Source of the DNA: Inia geoffrensis
Lineage: Eukaryota; Chordata; Mammalia; Artiodactyla; Iniidae
Assembly (NCBI GenBank): GCA_036417435.1
Contig: JAZAQT010000027.1
Location: 1,674,001 to 1,738,000, forward strand
Length of the DNA stretch: 64,000 nt
Direction of reading: 5' to 3'
In this document: positions 39,932-52,082 of the stretch, piece by piece
How the letters are laid out: every line of letters begins with the position of its first letter
Position numbering within the stretch: position 1 is the stretch's first letter
The notes under the pieces: model-generated
What the model saw: the letters and a program-made list of their open reading frames with translations, nothing else
The model's database searches: none
Told to the model about the DNA's origin: nothing
Translations under genes and position numbers: made by a program

Positions 39932-41668
39932 ATCTGTTTTCTGCAATTCTGCGTCGAGTTCAAGTCCTCCTCACAGCCTTCCTTCAATAAATTTTTGGAT
40001 GATAGGGACCATTTGGAACTCTGCAGGATTGTGAGTTACAGTGCCAGAAATCTCCTTTTCTCAACTCGCTTTCTTGTGAGCTGACCGCAAACCCGAAGAA
40101 ATGCTTCAGGCCCTAATCTCGTTCCGGCATGGCACGCTGAGCCTTTGGTGAACTCTTCTTCCTGTAGGGAAATCAGAGTTCAATGTGCCCGTACAAACAC
40201 AACGAGTTAGCCGCTCATTGGTTCTCCTTATTCCTGATCATCTTCTACAGAAATTGCAAACTGTGCGAAACAAGAGGTCAAAGGCACTGACTCTCCAAGT
40301 GGGGAGAATGTTAATATCGCCTCTGGAACGGCGAACTCGAGTCCCGGGGGGCGAAAATGGCGATGAGTTTTAGAAATTTTGCCTGATCACTTCGTGGAAC
40401 ATATTCCGGGTTTTCCATGCATATTTTAGCTGAAGGGTAAATCCCTTAAACGTGGAGATTTGGGACCCGTGGAATGGGAACCATGCCCCATTACCTCAAA
40501 GGGTCTGCATTCCCTCACCAATAGCATCAGCCCCAAGTGTCCAGCCTTATCTCTCCCACAGCTGTGGATGTAGAGGTGGTAAATCCAAGATTGCACACAA
40601 GCCCTGAAGGACTTATTTAAGAATTTCTCTCTATTTCACAGTCCTTGTGTTTTCTTTTTCAAATTTATTTTTATAAGGGGATTTAGCTTATGTACACTGC
40701 AGTGTGTATGCTGCTGTACACAAATGATTTTCTTATGGAGACCTATAAATGTATGGGTTTTAATTTTCTTCATAGTCAGGTATATTCCTCGGTTTTGAAT
40801 ACGGTGTGTTGAGTCCATGTGGTTGAGCGAGGAGGAGGTCTTCTCTAATATATATTTGGCTTATGGAATGGTATCTGTCCTAATATCAACCTCTGGTTTT
40901 ATGCAGCCTCCCCACTCTCCTTTCCCCTTAAGCAAGCATCAGTTTCTTTTGTAAATGTGAGACTCTGTTGTGTTTTGTAATGCAGTTCACGCGTAGCCGT
41001 GTTTAAGTTCCTGGTATTCGTGATACCTTATGATGTTTCTTTTTCTGTGTGACTTATTTCACTTAGAATCAGCGTAACTAAATCCACTCATTATGCTGCT
41101 ACTGGTCTGTTGCCATTGATTTCATTGTTGAGTGATATTCCATTGTAGGGATGTATCACAACTTTTATATCCATTTTTCTCTCTCTGGGCTATTGAAGTT
41201 GTACCATTGTCAAGGTTCCCGTAAAGAGCGCAGCCCCAAATTTTGGTGTGGCTGTGTCTTTTTCATTTAAATTTTCCAAATCTATGGCACCATAAGTGGA
41301 AGTGCCCTAGGCTCTCTAGCTTGGTTTTCTCTTTGTTCCAGGAAACACCATCCACTTCTCCAGAGTGGCTGTTGGCAATTTACATCCCACCCATCAGCAT
41401 AACAAGGCTGCCGGTTCTCCATGGCCTGTCCTGCCTCTCTGGATTTTACACTTTTTTTCGGAGGGCCCTTTTGATCGGTGGGAAGTGAGAGTTGCTTGTA
41501 GTGCGGATTTCCATTGCAGGCTTGCTTGGTTGGCCAAAAAGGGCGTATGCGTTTTTTCCTGAGTATATTCAGGAAAAAACGCATACGCCCTTTTTGGCCA
41601 AGTGCATCACTGTCGAACTGCTGCCTCTTTTCCTACGCTTTCAGAGCAATTCTTATCTACCCCCTGAT
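39932..41668. repeat. Satellite monomer U24 (Q/N hybrid, 1737 bp)
   Basis: The first half is Q (acaacgag near 40200, gaagggtaaatccc). The second half is N (cactgcagtgtgtatg near 40694, gaatacggtgtg). The switch lies between 40593 (Q base) and 40619 (N base). Palindrome 41530-41601. Confidence 0.9.
40593..40619. other. Unequal-exchange junction inside U24 (Q to N)
   Basis: The last Q-specific base is G at 40593 (attgcacac); the first N-like base is A at 40619 (atttaag). It creates a 5208 bp tandem repeat (about 35.4-40.6 kb and 40.6-45.8 kb). Confidence 0.78.
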
Positions 41669-43403
41669 ATCTGTTTTCTGCAATTCTGCGTCGCGTTCAA
41701 GTCCTCCTCACAGCCTTCCTTCAATAAATTTTTGGATGATAGGGGCCATTTGGAACTCTGCAGGATTGTGAGTTCAGTGCCAAGAATCTCCTTTTCTCCA
41801 CTCGCTTTCTTGTGAGCTGACCGCAAACCCGAATAATTGCTTCAGGCCCTAATCTAGTTCCGGCATGGCACGCCGAGCCTTTGGTGAATTCTTCTTCCTG
41901 TAGGGAAATCAGAGTTCAATGTGCCCGTCCAAACACATCGAGTTAGCCGCTCATTGGTTCTCCTTATTCCTGATCATCTTCTACAGAAATTGCAAATTGT
42001 GCGAAACAAGAGGTCAAAGGCACTGACTCTCCAAGTTTGGAGAATGTCAATATCGCCTCTGGAACGCCGAACTCGAGTCCCAGGGGGCGAAAATGGCGAT
42101 GAGTTTTAGAAACTTTGCCTGATCACTTCGTGGAACATATTCCGGGTTTTCCATGCATATTTTAGCTGAAGGATAAATCCCTTAAACGTGGAGATTTGGG
42201 ACCCGTGGAATGGGAACCATGCATCATTACCTCAAAGGGTCTGCATTCCCTCACCAATAGCATCAGCCCCAAGTGTCCAGCCTTATCTCTCCCACAGCTG
42301 TGGATGTAGAGCTGGTAAATCCAAGATTGCACACAAGCCCTGAAGGAATTATTTAAGAATTTCTCTCTATTTCACAGTCCTTGTGTTTTCTTTTTCAAAT
42401 TTATTTTTACAAGGGGATTTAGCTTATTTACACGGCTGTGTGTATGCTGCTGTACACAAATGATTTTCTTATGGAGACCTATAAATGTATGGGTTTTAAT
42501 TTTCTTCATTGTCAGGTATATTCCTCGGTTTTGAATAAGTGGTGTTGAGTCCATTTGGTTGAGCGAGGAGTAGGTCTTGTCTAACATATATTTGGCTTAT
42601 GGAATGGTATCTGTCCTAATATCAACCTCTGGATTTATGCAGCCTCCCCACTCTCCTTTCCCCTTAAGCAAGCATCAGTTTCTTTTGTAAATGTGAGACT
42701 CTGTTGTGTTTTGTAATGCAGTTCACGCGTAGCCGTGTTTACATTCCCGGTATTCGTGATATCTTATGATGTTTCTTTTTCTGTGTGACTTATTTCACTT
42801 AGAATCAGCGTAACTAAATCCACTCATTATGCTGCTACTGGTCTGTTGCCATTGATTTCACTGTTGAGTGACATTCCATTGTAGGGATGTACCACAACTT
42901 TTATATCCATTTTTCTCTTTCTGGGCTATTGTAGTGGTACCATAGTCAAGGTTCCCGTAAAGAGAGCAGCCCCAAACTTTGGTGTGGCTGTGTCTTTTTC
43001 ATTTAAATTTTCCGAATCTATAGCACCATAAGTGGAAGTGCCCTAGGCTCTCTAGCTTGGTTTTCTCTTTGTTCCAGGAAACACCATCCACTTCTCCAGA
43101 GTGGCTGTTGGCAATTTACATCCCGCCCATCAGCATAACAAGGCTGCCGGTTCTCCATGGCCTGTCCTGCCTCTCTGGATTTTACACTTTTTTAGGAGGG
43201 CCCTTTTGATTGGTGGGAAGTGAGAGTGGCTTGTAGGGCGGATTTCCATTGCAGGCTTGCTTGGTTGGCCAAAAAGGGCGTATGCGTTTTTTCCTGAATA
43301 TATTCAGGAAAAAACGCATACGCCCTTTTTGGCCATGTGCATCACTGTCGAACTGCTGCCTCTTTTCCTATGCTTTCAGAGCAATTCTTATCTACCCCCC
43401 GAT
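41669..43403. repeat. Satellite monomer U25 (W type, copy of U22)
   Basis: It matches U22 at an offset of 5208. Palindrome 43265-43336. Confidence 0.92.
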
Positions 43404-45139
43404 ATCTGTTTTCTGCAATTCTGCGTCGCGTTCACTTCCTCTTCACAGCCTTCCTTCAATAAATTTTTGGTTGATAGGGGTCATTTGGAACTCTGCAGGA
43501 TTGTGAGTTACAGTGCCAAAAATCTCCTTTTCTGAACTCGCTTTCTTGTGAGCTGACCACAAACCCAAAGAATTGCTTCAGGTCCTAATCTCGTTCCGAC
43601 ACTGCACGCTGAGCCTTTGGTGAATTCTTCTTCCTGTAGGGAAATCAGAGTTCAATGTGCCCGTCGAAACACATAGAGTTAGTCGCTCATTGGCTCTCCC
43701 TATCCCTGTTCATCTTCCACAGAAATTGCAAACTGTGCCAAACAAGAGGTTAAAGGCACTGTCTCTCCATGTGGGGAGAGTGTTAATAAGGCATCTGGAA
43801 CGGAGAACTCGAGTACCAGAGGGCGAAAATGGCGATGAGTTTTAGAAACTTTTCCTGATCACTTCGTGGAACATATTCCGGGTTTTCCATGCATATTTTA
43901 GCTGAAGGATAAATCCCTTAAACGTGGAGATTTGGGACCCGTGGAATTGGAACCATGCACCATTACCTCAAAGGGTCTGCATTCCCTCACCAATAGCATC
44001 AACCCCAAGTGTCCAGCCTTATCCCTCCCACAGCTGTGGATGTAGAGGTGGTAAACCCAAGATTGCACACAAGCCCTGAAGGACTTATTTAAGAATTTCT
44101 CTCTGTTTCACAGTCCTTGTGTTTTCTTTTTCAAATTTATTTTTAAAAGGGGATTTAGTTTATTTACACTGCTGTGTGTATGCTGCTGTACACAAATGAT
44201 TTTCTTATAAAGACCTAAAAATGTATGGGTTTTAATTTTCTTCATTCTTAGGTATATTCCTAGGTTTTGAATACGGGGTGTTGAGTCCATTTGGTTGAGC
44301 GAGGAGTAGGTCTTGTCTAACATATATTTGGCTTATGGAATGGTATCTGTCCTAATATCAACCTCTGGTTTTATGCAGCCTTCCCACTCTCGTTTCCCCT
44401 TAAGCAAGCATCAGTTTCTTTTGTAAATGTGAGACTCTGTTGTGTTTTGTAATGCAGTTCACGCGTAGCCGTGTTTACATTCCTGGTATTCGTGATGTCT
44501 TATGATGTTTCTTTTTCTGTGTGACTTATTTCACTTAGAATCAGCGTAACTAAATCCACTCATTATGCTGCTACTGGTCTGTTGCCACTGATTTCATTGT
44601 TGAGTGATATTCCATTGTAGGGATGTACCACAACTTTTATATCCATTTTTCTCTTTCTGGGCTATTGAAGTTGTACCATAGTCAAGGTTCCCGTAAAGAG
44701 AGCAGCCCCAAACTTTGGTGTGGCTGTGTCTTTTTCATTTAAATTTTCCGAATCTATAGCACCATAAGTGGAAGTGCCCTAGGCTCTCTAGCTTGGTTTT
44801 CTCTTTGTTCCAGGAAACACCATCCACTTCTCCAGAGTGGCTGTTGGCAATTTACATCCCGCCCATCAGTATAACAAGGCTGCCGGTTCTCCATGGCCTG
44901 TCCTGCCTCTCTGGATTTTACACTTTTTTCGGAGGGCCCTTTTGATCGGTGGGAAGTGAGAGTTGCTTGTAGGGCGGATTTCCATTGCAGGCTTGCTTGG
45001 TTGGCCAAAAAGGGCGTATGCGTTTTTTCCTGAATATATTCAGGAAAAAACGCATACACCCTTTTTGGCCAAGTGCATCACTGTCGAAATGCTGCCTCTT
45101 TTCCTACCCTTTCAGAGCAATTCTTATCTACCCCCTGAT
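43404..45139. repeat. Satellite monomer U26 (E type, copy of U23)
   Basis: It matches U23 at an offset of 5208, including the old-type first half. Palindrome 45001-45072, right arm catacaccc. Confidence 0.92.
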
Positions 45140-46875
45140 ATCTGTTTTCTGCAATTCTGCGTCGAGTTCAAGTCCTCCTCACAGCCTTCCTTCAATAAAT
45201 TTTTGGATGATAGGGACCATTTGGAACTCTGCAGGATTGTGAGTTACAGTGCCAGAAATCTCCTTTTCTCAACTCGCTTTCTTGTGAGCTGACCGCAAAC
45301 CCGAAGAAATGCTTCAGGCCCTAATCTCGTTCCGGCATGGCACGCTGAGCCTTTGGTGAACTCTTCTTCCTGTAGGGAAATCAGAGTTCAATGTGCCCGT
45401 ACAAACACAACGAGTTAGCCGCTCATTGGTTCTCCTTATTCCTGATCATCTTCTACAGAAATTGCAAACTGTGCGAAACAAGAGGTCAAAGGCACTGACT
45501 CTCCAAGTGGGGAGAATGTTAATATCGCCTCTGGAACGGCGAACTCGAGTCCCGGGGGGCGAAAATGGCGATGAGTTTTAGAAATTTTGCCTGATCACTT
45601 CGTGGAACATATTCCGGGTTTTCCATGCATATTTTAGCTGAAGGGTAAATCCCTTAAACGTGGAGATTTGGGACCCGTGGAATGGGAACCATGCCCCATT
45701 ACCTCAAAGGGTCTGCATTCCCTCACCAATAGCATCAGCCCCAAGTGTCCAGCCTTATCTCTCCCACAGCTGTGGATGTAGAGGTGGTAAATCCAAGATT
45801 GCACACAAGCCCTGAAGGACTTATTTCAGAATTTCTCTCTATTTCACAGTCCTTGTGTTTTCTTTTTCAAATTTATTTTTTTAAGGGGATTTAACTTATT
45901 TACACGGCTGTGTGTATGCTGCTGTACACAAATGATTTTCTTTTGGAGACCTACAAATGTATGGGTTTTAATTTTCTTCATTGTCAGGTATATTCCTAGG
46001 TTTTGAATACGGGGTGTTGAGTCCATTTGGTTGAGCGAGGAGTAGGTCTTGTCTAATATATATTTGGCTTATGGAATGGTATCTATCCTAATATCAACCT
46101 CTGGTTTTATGCAGCCTCCCCACTCTCCTTTCCCCTTAAGCAAGCATCAGTTTCTTTTGTAAATGTGAGACTCTGTTGTGTTTTGTAATGCAGTTCACGC
46201 GTAGCCGTGTTTACATTCCCGGTATTCGTGATATCTTATGATGTTTCTTTTTCTGTGTGACTTATTTCACTTAGAATCAGCGTAACTAAATCCACTCATT
46301 ATGCTGCTACTGGTCTGTTGCCATTGATTTCACTGTTGAGTGATATTCCATTGTAGGGATGTACCACAACTTTTATATCCATTTTTCCCTTTCTGGGCTA
46401 TTGAAGTTGGACCATAGTCAAGGTTCCCATGAAGAGAGCAGCCCCAAACTTTGGTGTGGCTGTGTCTTTTTCATTTAAATTTTCCGAATCTATAGCACCA
46501 TAAGTGGAAGTGCCCTAGGCTCTCTAGCTTGGTTTTCTCTTTGTTCCAGGAAACACCATCCACTTCTCCAGAGTGGCTGTTGGCAATTTACATCCCGCCC
46601 ATCAGCATAATAAGGCTGCCGGTTCTCCATGGCCTGTCCTGCCTCTCTGGATTTTACACGTTTTTCGGAGGGCCCTTTTAATCGGTGGGAAATGAGAGTT
46701 GCTTGTAGTGCGGATTTCCATTGCAGGCTTGCTTGGTTGGCCAAAAAGGGCGTATGCGTTTTTTCCTGAATATATTCAGGAAAAAACGCATACGCCCTTT
46801 TTGGCCAAGTGCATCACTGTCGAACTGCTGCCTCTATTCCTACGCTTTCAGAACAATTCTTATCTACCCCTTGAT
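45140..46875. repeat. Satellite monomer U27 (Q type)
   Basis: The first half equals U24 (shared gtcccggggggcg near 45548). The second half is true Q (ttatttcagaatttc near 45821, tttttttaagggg). Palindrome 46737-46808. Confidence 0.92.
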
Positions 46876-48610
46876 ATCTGTTTTCCGCAATTCTGCGTCG
46901 CGTTCAAGTCCTCCTCACAGCCTTCCTTCAATAAATTTTTGGATGATAGGGGCTTTTTGGAACTCTGCAGGATTGTGAGTTCAGTGCCAAAAATCTCCTT
47001 TTCTCCACTCGCTTTCTTGTGAGCTGACCGCAAACCCGAAGAATTGCTTCAGGCCCTAATCTCGTTCTGGCATGGCACGCTGAGCCTTTGGTGAACTCTT
47101 GTTCCTGTAGGGAAATCAGAGTTCAATGTGCCCGTCCAAACACATCGAGTTAGCCGCTCATTGGTTCTCCTTATTCCTGATCATCTTCTACAGAAATTGC
47201 AAACTGTGCGAAACAAGAGGTCAAAGGCACTGACTCTCCAAGTGGGGAGAATGTTAATATCGCCTCTGGAACGGCGAACTCGAGTCCCAGGGGGCGAAAA
47301 TGGCGATGAGTTTTAGAAACTTTGCCTGATCACTTCGTGGAACATATTCCGGGTTTTCCATGCATATTTTAGCTGAAGGATAAATCCCTTAAACTTGGAG
47401 ATTTGGGACCCGTGGAATGGGAACCATGCACCATTACCTCAAAGGGTCTGCATTCCCTCACCAATAGCATCAGCCCCAAGTGTCCAGCCTTATCTCTCCC
47501 ACAGCTGTGGATGTAGAGGTGGTAAACCCAAGATTGCACAAAAGCCCTGAAGGACTTATTTAAGAATTTCTCTCTGTTTCACAGTCCTTGTGTTTTCTTT
47601 TTCAAATTTATTTTTAAAAGGGGATTTAGTTTATTTACACGGCTGTGTGTATGCTGCTGTACACAAATGATTTTCTTATAAAGACCTAAAAATGTATGTG
47701 TTTTAATTTTCTTCATTGTTAGGTATATTCCTAGGTTTTGAATACGGGATGTTGAGTCCATTTGGTTGAGCGAGGAGTAGGTCTTGTCTAACATATATTT
47801 GGCTTATGGAATGGTATCTGTCCTAATATCAACCTCTGGTTTTATGCAGCCTCCCCACTCTCCTTTCCCCTTAAGCAAGCATCAGTTTCTTTTGTAAATG
47901 TGAGACTCTGTTGTGTTTTGTAATGCAGTTCACGCGTAGCCGTGTTTACATTCCTGGTATTCGTGATGTCTTATGATGTTTCTTTTTCTGTGTGACTTAT
48001 TTCACTTAGAATCAGCGTAACTAAATCCACTCATTATGCTGCTACTGGTCTGTTGCCACTGATTTCATTGTTGAGTGATATTCCATTGTAGGGATGTACC
48101 ACAACTTTTATATCCATTTTTCTCTTTCTGGGCTATTGAAGTTGTACCATAGTCAAGGTTCCCATAATGAGAGCAGCCCCAAACGTTGGTGTGGCTGTGT
48201 CTTTTTCATTTAAATTTTCCGAATCTATAGCACCATAAGTGGAAGTGCCCTAGGCTCTCTAGCTTGGTTTTCTCTTTGTTCAAGGAAACACCATCCACTT
48301 CTCCAGAGTGGCTGTTGGCAATTTACATCCCGCCCATCAGTATAACAAGGCTGCCGGTTCTCCATGGCCTGTCCTGCCTCTCTGGATTTTACACTTTTTT
48401 CGGAGGGCCCTTTTGATCGGTGGGAAGTGAGAGTTGCTTGTAGGGCGGATTTCCATTGCAGGCTTGCTTGGTTGGCCATAAAGGGCGTATGCGTTTTTTC
48501 CTGAATATATTCAGGAAAAAACGCATACGCCCTTTTTGGCCAAGTGCATCACTGTCGCAATGCTGCCTCATTTCCTACCCTTTCAGAGCAATTCTTATCT
48601 ACCCCCTGAT
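46876..48610. repeat. Satellite monomer U28 (R type)
   Basis: The R second half is as in U17/U20 (tgcacaaaagccc near 47534, ataatgagagcag). The first half lacks the gtgaggag change of U17. Palindrome 48472-48543, left arm ccataaagggcg. Confidence 0.92.
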
Positions 48611-50347
48611 ATCTGTTTTCTGCAATTCTGCGTCGCGTTCAAGTCCTCCTCACAGCCTTCCTTCAATAAATTTTTGGATGATAGGGGTCATTTGGAACTC
48701 TGCAGGATTGTGAGTTACGGTGCCAGAAATCTCCTTTTCTCAACTCGCTTTCTTGTGAGTTGACCGCAAACCCGAAGAATTGCTTCAGGCCCTAATCTCG
48801 TTCCGGCATGGCACGCTGAGCCTTTGGTGAACTCTTCTTCCTGTAGGGTAATCAGAGTTCCATGTGCCCGTCCAAACACATCGAGTTAACCGCTCATTGG
48901 TTCTCCTTATTCCTGATCATCTTCTACCGAAATTGCAAAGTGTGCGAAACAAGAGGTCAAAGGCACTGACTCTCCAAGTGGGGAGAATGTTAATATGGCC
49001 TCTGGAACGGCGAACTCGAGCCCCAGGGTTCGAAAATGGCGATGAGTTTTAGAAACTTTGCCTGATCACTTCGTGGACCATATTCTGGGTTTTCCATGCA
49101 TATTTTAACTGAAGGATAAATCCCTTAAACGTGGAGATTTGGGACCCGTGGAATGGGAACCATGCACCATTACCTCAAAGGGTCTGCATTCCCTCACCAA
49201 TAGCATCAGCCCCAAGTGTCCAGCCTTATCTCTCCCACAGCTGTGGATGTAGAGGTGGTAAATCCAAGATTCCACACAAGCCCTGAAGGACTTATTTAAG
49301 AATTTCTCTCTATTTCACAGTCCTTGTGTTTTCTTTTTCAAATTTATTTTTATAAGGGGATTTAGCTTATGTACACTGCAGTGTGTATGCTCCTGTACAC
49401 AAATGATTTTCTTATGGAGACCTATAAATGTATGGGTTTTAATTTTCTTCATAGTCAGGTATATTCCTCGGTTTTGAATACGGTGTGTTGAGTCCATGTG
49501 GTTGAGCGAGGAGGAGGTCTTCTCTAATATATATTTGGCTTATGGAATGGTATCTGTCCTAATATCAACCTCTGGTTTTATGCAGCCTCCCCACTCTCCT
49601 TTCCCCTTAAGCAAGCATCAGTTTCTTTTGTAAATATGAGACTCTGTTGTGTTTTGTAATGCAGTTCACGCGTAGCCGTGTTTAAGTTCCTGGTATTCGT
49701 GATACCTTATGATGTTTCTTTTTCTGTGTGACTTATTTCACTTAGAATCAGCGTAACTAAATCCACTCATTATGCTGCTACTGGTCTGTTGCCATTGATT
49801 TCATTGTTGAGTGATATTCCATTGTAGGGATGTATCACAACTTTTATATCCATTTTTCTCTCTCTGGGCTATTGAAGTTGTACCATTGTCAAGGTTCCCG
49901 TAAAGAGCGCAGCCCCAAATTTTGGTGTGGCTGTGTCTTTTTCATTTAAATTTTCCAAATCTATGGCACCATAAGTGGAAGTGCCCTAGGCTCTCTAGCT
50001 TGGTTTTCTCTTTGTTCCAGGAAACACCATCCACTTCTCCAGAGTGGCTGTTGGCAATTTACATCCCACCCATCAGCATAACAAGGCTGCCGGTTCTCCA
50101 TGGCCTGTCCTGCCTCTCTGGATTTTACACTTTTTTTCGGAGGGCCCTTTTGATCGGTGGGAAGTGAGAGTTGCTTGTAGTGCGGATTTCCATTGCAGGC
50201 TTGCTTGGTTGGCCAAAAAGGGCGTATGCGTTTTTTCCTGAGTATATTCAGGAAAAAACGCATACGCCCTTTTTGGCCAAGTGCATCACTGTCGAACTGC
50301 TGCCTCTTTTCCTACGCTTTCAGAGCAATTCTTATCTACCCCCTGAT
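48611..50347. repeat. Satellite monomer U29 (N type)
   Basis: It is like U18 and U21, with private differences such as aaacacatcgag near 48874 and gctcctgtacac near 49389. Palindrome 50209-50280. Confidence 0.92.
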
Positions 50348-52082
50348 ATCTGTTTTCTGCAATTCTGCGTCGCGTTCAAGTCCTCCTCACAGCCTTCCTT
50401 CAATAAATTTTTGGATGATAGGGGCCATTTGGAACTCTGCAGGATTGTGAGTTCAGTGCCAAGAATCTCCTTTTCTCCACTCGCTTTCTTGTGAGCTGAC
50501 CGCAAACCCGAATAATTGCTTCAGGCCCTAATCTAGTTCCGGCATGGCACGCTGAGCCTTTGGTGAATTCTTCTTCCTGTAGGGAAATCAGAGTTCAATG
50601 TGCCCGTCCAAACACATCGAGTTAGCCGCTCATTGGTTCTCCTTATTCCTGATCATCTTCTACAGAAATTGCAAATTGTGCGAAACAAGAGGTAAAAGGC
50701 ACTGACTCTCCAAGTTTGGAGAATGTCAATATCACCTCTGGAACGCCGAACTCGAGTCCCAGGGGGCGAAAATGGCGATGAGTTTTAGAAACTTTGCCTG
50801 ATCACTTCGTGGAACATATTCCGGGTTTTCCATGCATATTTTAGCTGAAGGATAAATCCCTTAAACGTGGAGATTTGGGACCCGTGGAATGGGAACCATG
50901 CATCATTACCTCAAAGGGTCTGCATTCCCTCACCAATAGCATCAGCCCCAAGTGTCCAGCCTTATCTCTCCCACAGCTGTGGATGTAGAGCTGGTAAATC
51001 CAAGATTGCACACAAGCCCTGAAGGAATTATTTAAGAATTTCTCTCTATTTCACAGTCCTTGTGTTTTCTTTTTCAAATTTATTTTTACAAGGGGATTTA
51101 GCTTATTTACACGGCTGTGTGTATGCTGCTGTACACAAATGATTTTCTTATGGAGACCTATAAATGTATGGGTTTTAATTTTCTTCATTGTCAGGTATAT
51201 TCCTCGGTTTTGAATAAGTGGTGTTGAGTCCATTTGGTTGAGCGAGGAGTAGGTCTTGTCTAACATATATTTGGCTTATGGAATGGTATCTGTCCTAATA
51301 TCAACCTCTGGTTTTATGCAGCCTCCCCACTCTCCTTTCCCCTTAAGCAAGCATCAGTTTCTTTTGTAAATGTGAGACTCTGTTGTGTTTTGTAATGCAG
51401 TTCACGCGTAGCCGTGTTTACATTCCCGGTATTCGTGATATCTTATGATGTTTCTTTTTCTGTGTGACTTATTTCACTTAGAATCAGCGTAACTAAATCC
51501 ACTCATTATGCTGCTACTGGTCTGTTGCCATTGATTTCACTGTTGAGTGACATTCCATTGTAGGGATGTACCACAACTTTTATATCCATTTTTCTCTTTC
51601 TGGGCTATTGTAGTGGTACCATAGTCAAGGTTCCCGTAAAGAGAGCAGCCCCAAACTTTGGTGTGGCTGTGTCTTTTTCATTTAAATTTTCCGAATCTAT
51701 AGCACCATAAGTGGAAGTGCCCTAGGCTCTCTAGCTTGGTTTTCTCTTTGTTCCAGGAAACACCATCCACTTCTCCAGAGTGGCTGTTGGCAATTTACAT
51801 CCCGCCCATCAGCATAACAAGGCTGCCGGTTCTCCATGGCCTGTCCTGCCTCTCTGGATTTTACACTTTTTTAGGAGGGCCCTTTTGATTGGTGGGAAGT
51901 GAGAGTGGCTTGTAGGGCGGATTTCCATTGCAGGCTTGCTTGGTTGGCCAAAAAGGGCGTATGCGTTTTTTCCTGAATATATTCAGGAAAAAACGCATAC
52001 GCCCTTTTTGGCCATGTGCATCACTGTCGAACTGCTGCCTCTTTTCCTATGCTTTCAGAGCAATTCTTATCTACCCCCCGAT
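50348..52082. repeat. Satellite monomer U30 (W type)
   Basis: It is like U22 and U25, with private changes gaggtaaaaggcac near 50690 and atcacctctgg near 50731. Palindrome 51944-52015. Confidence 0.92.
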
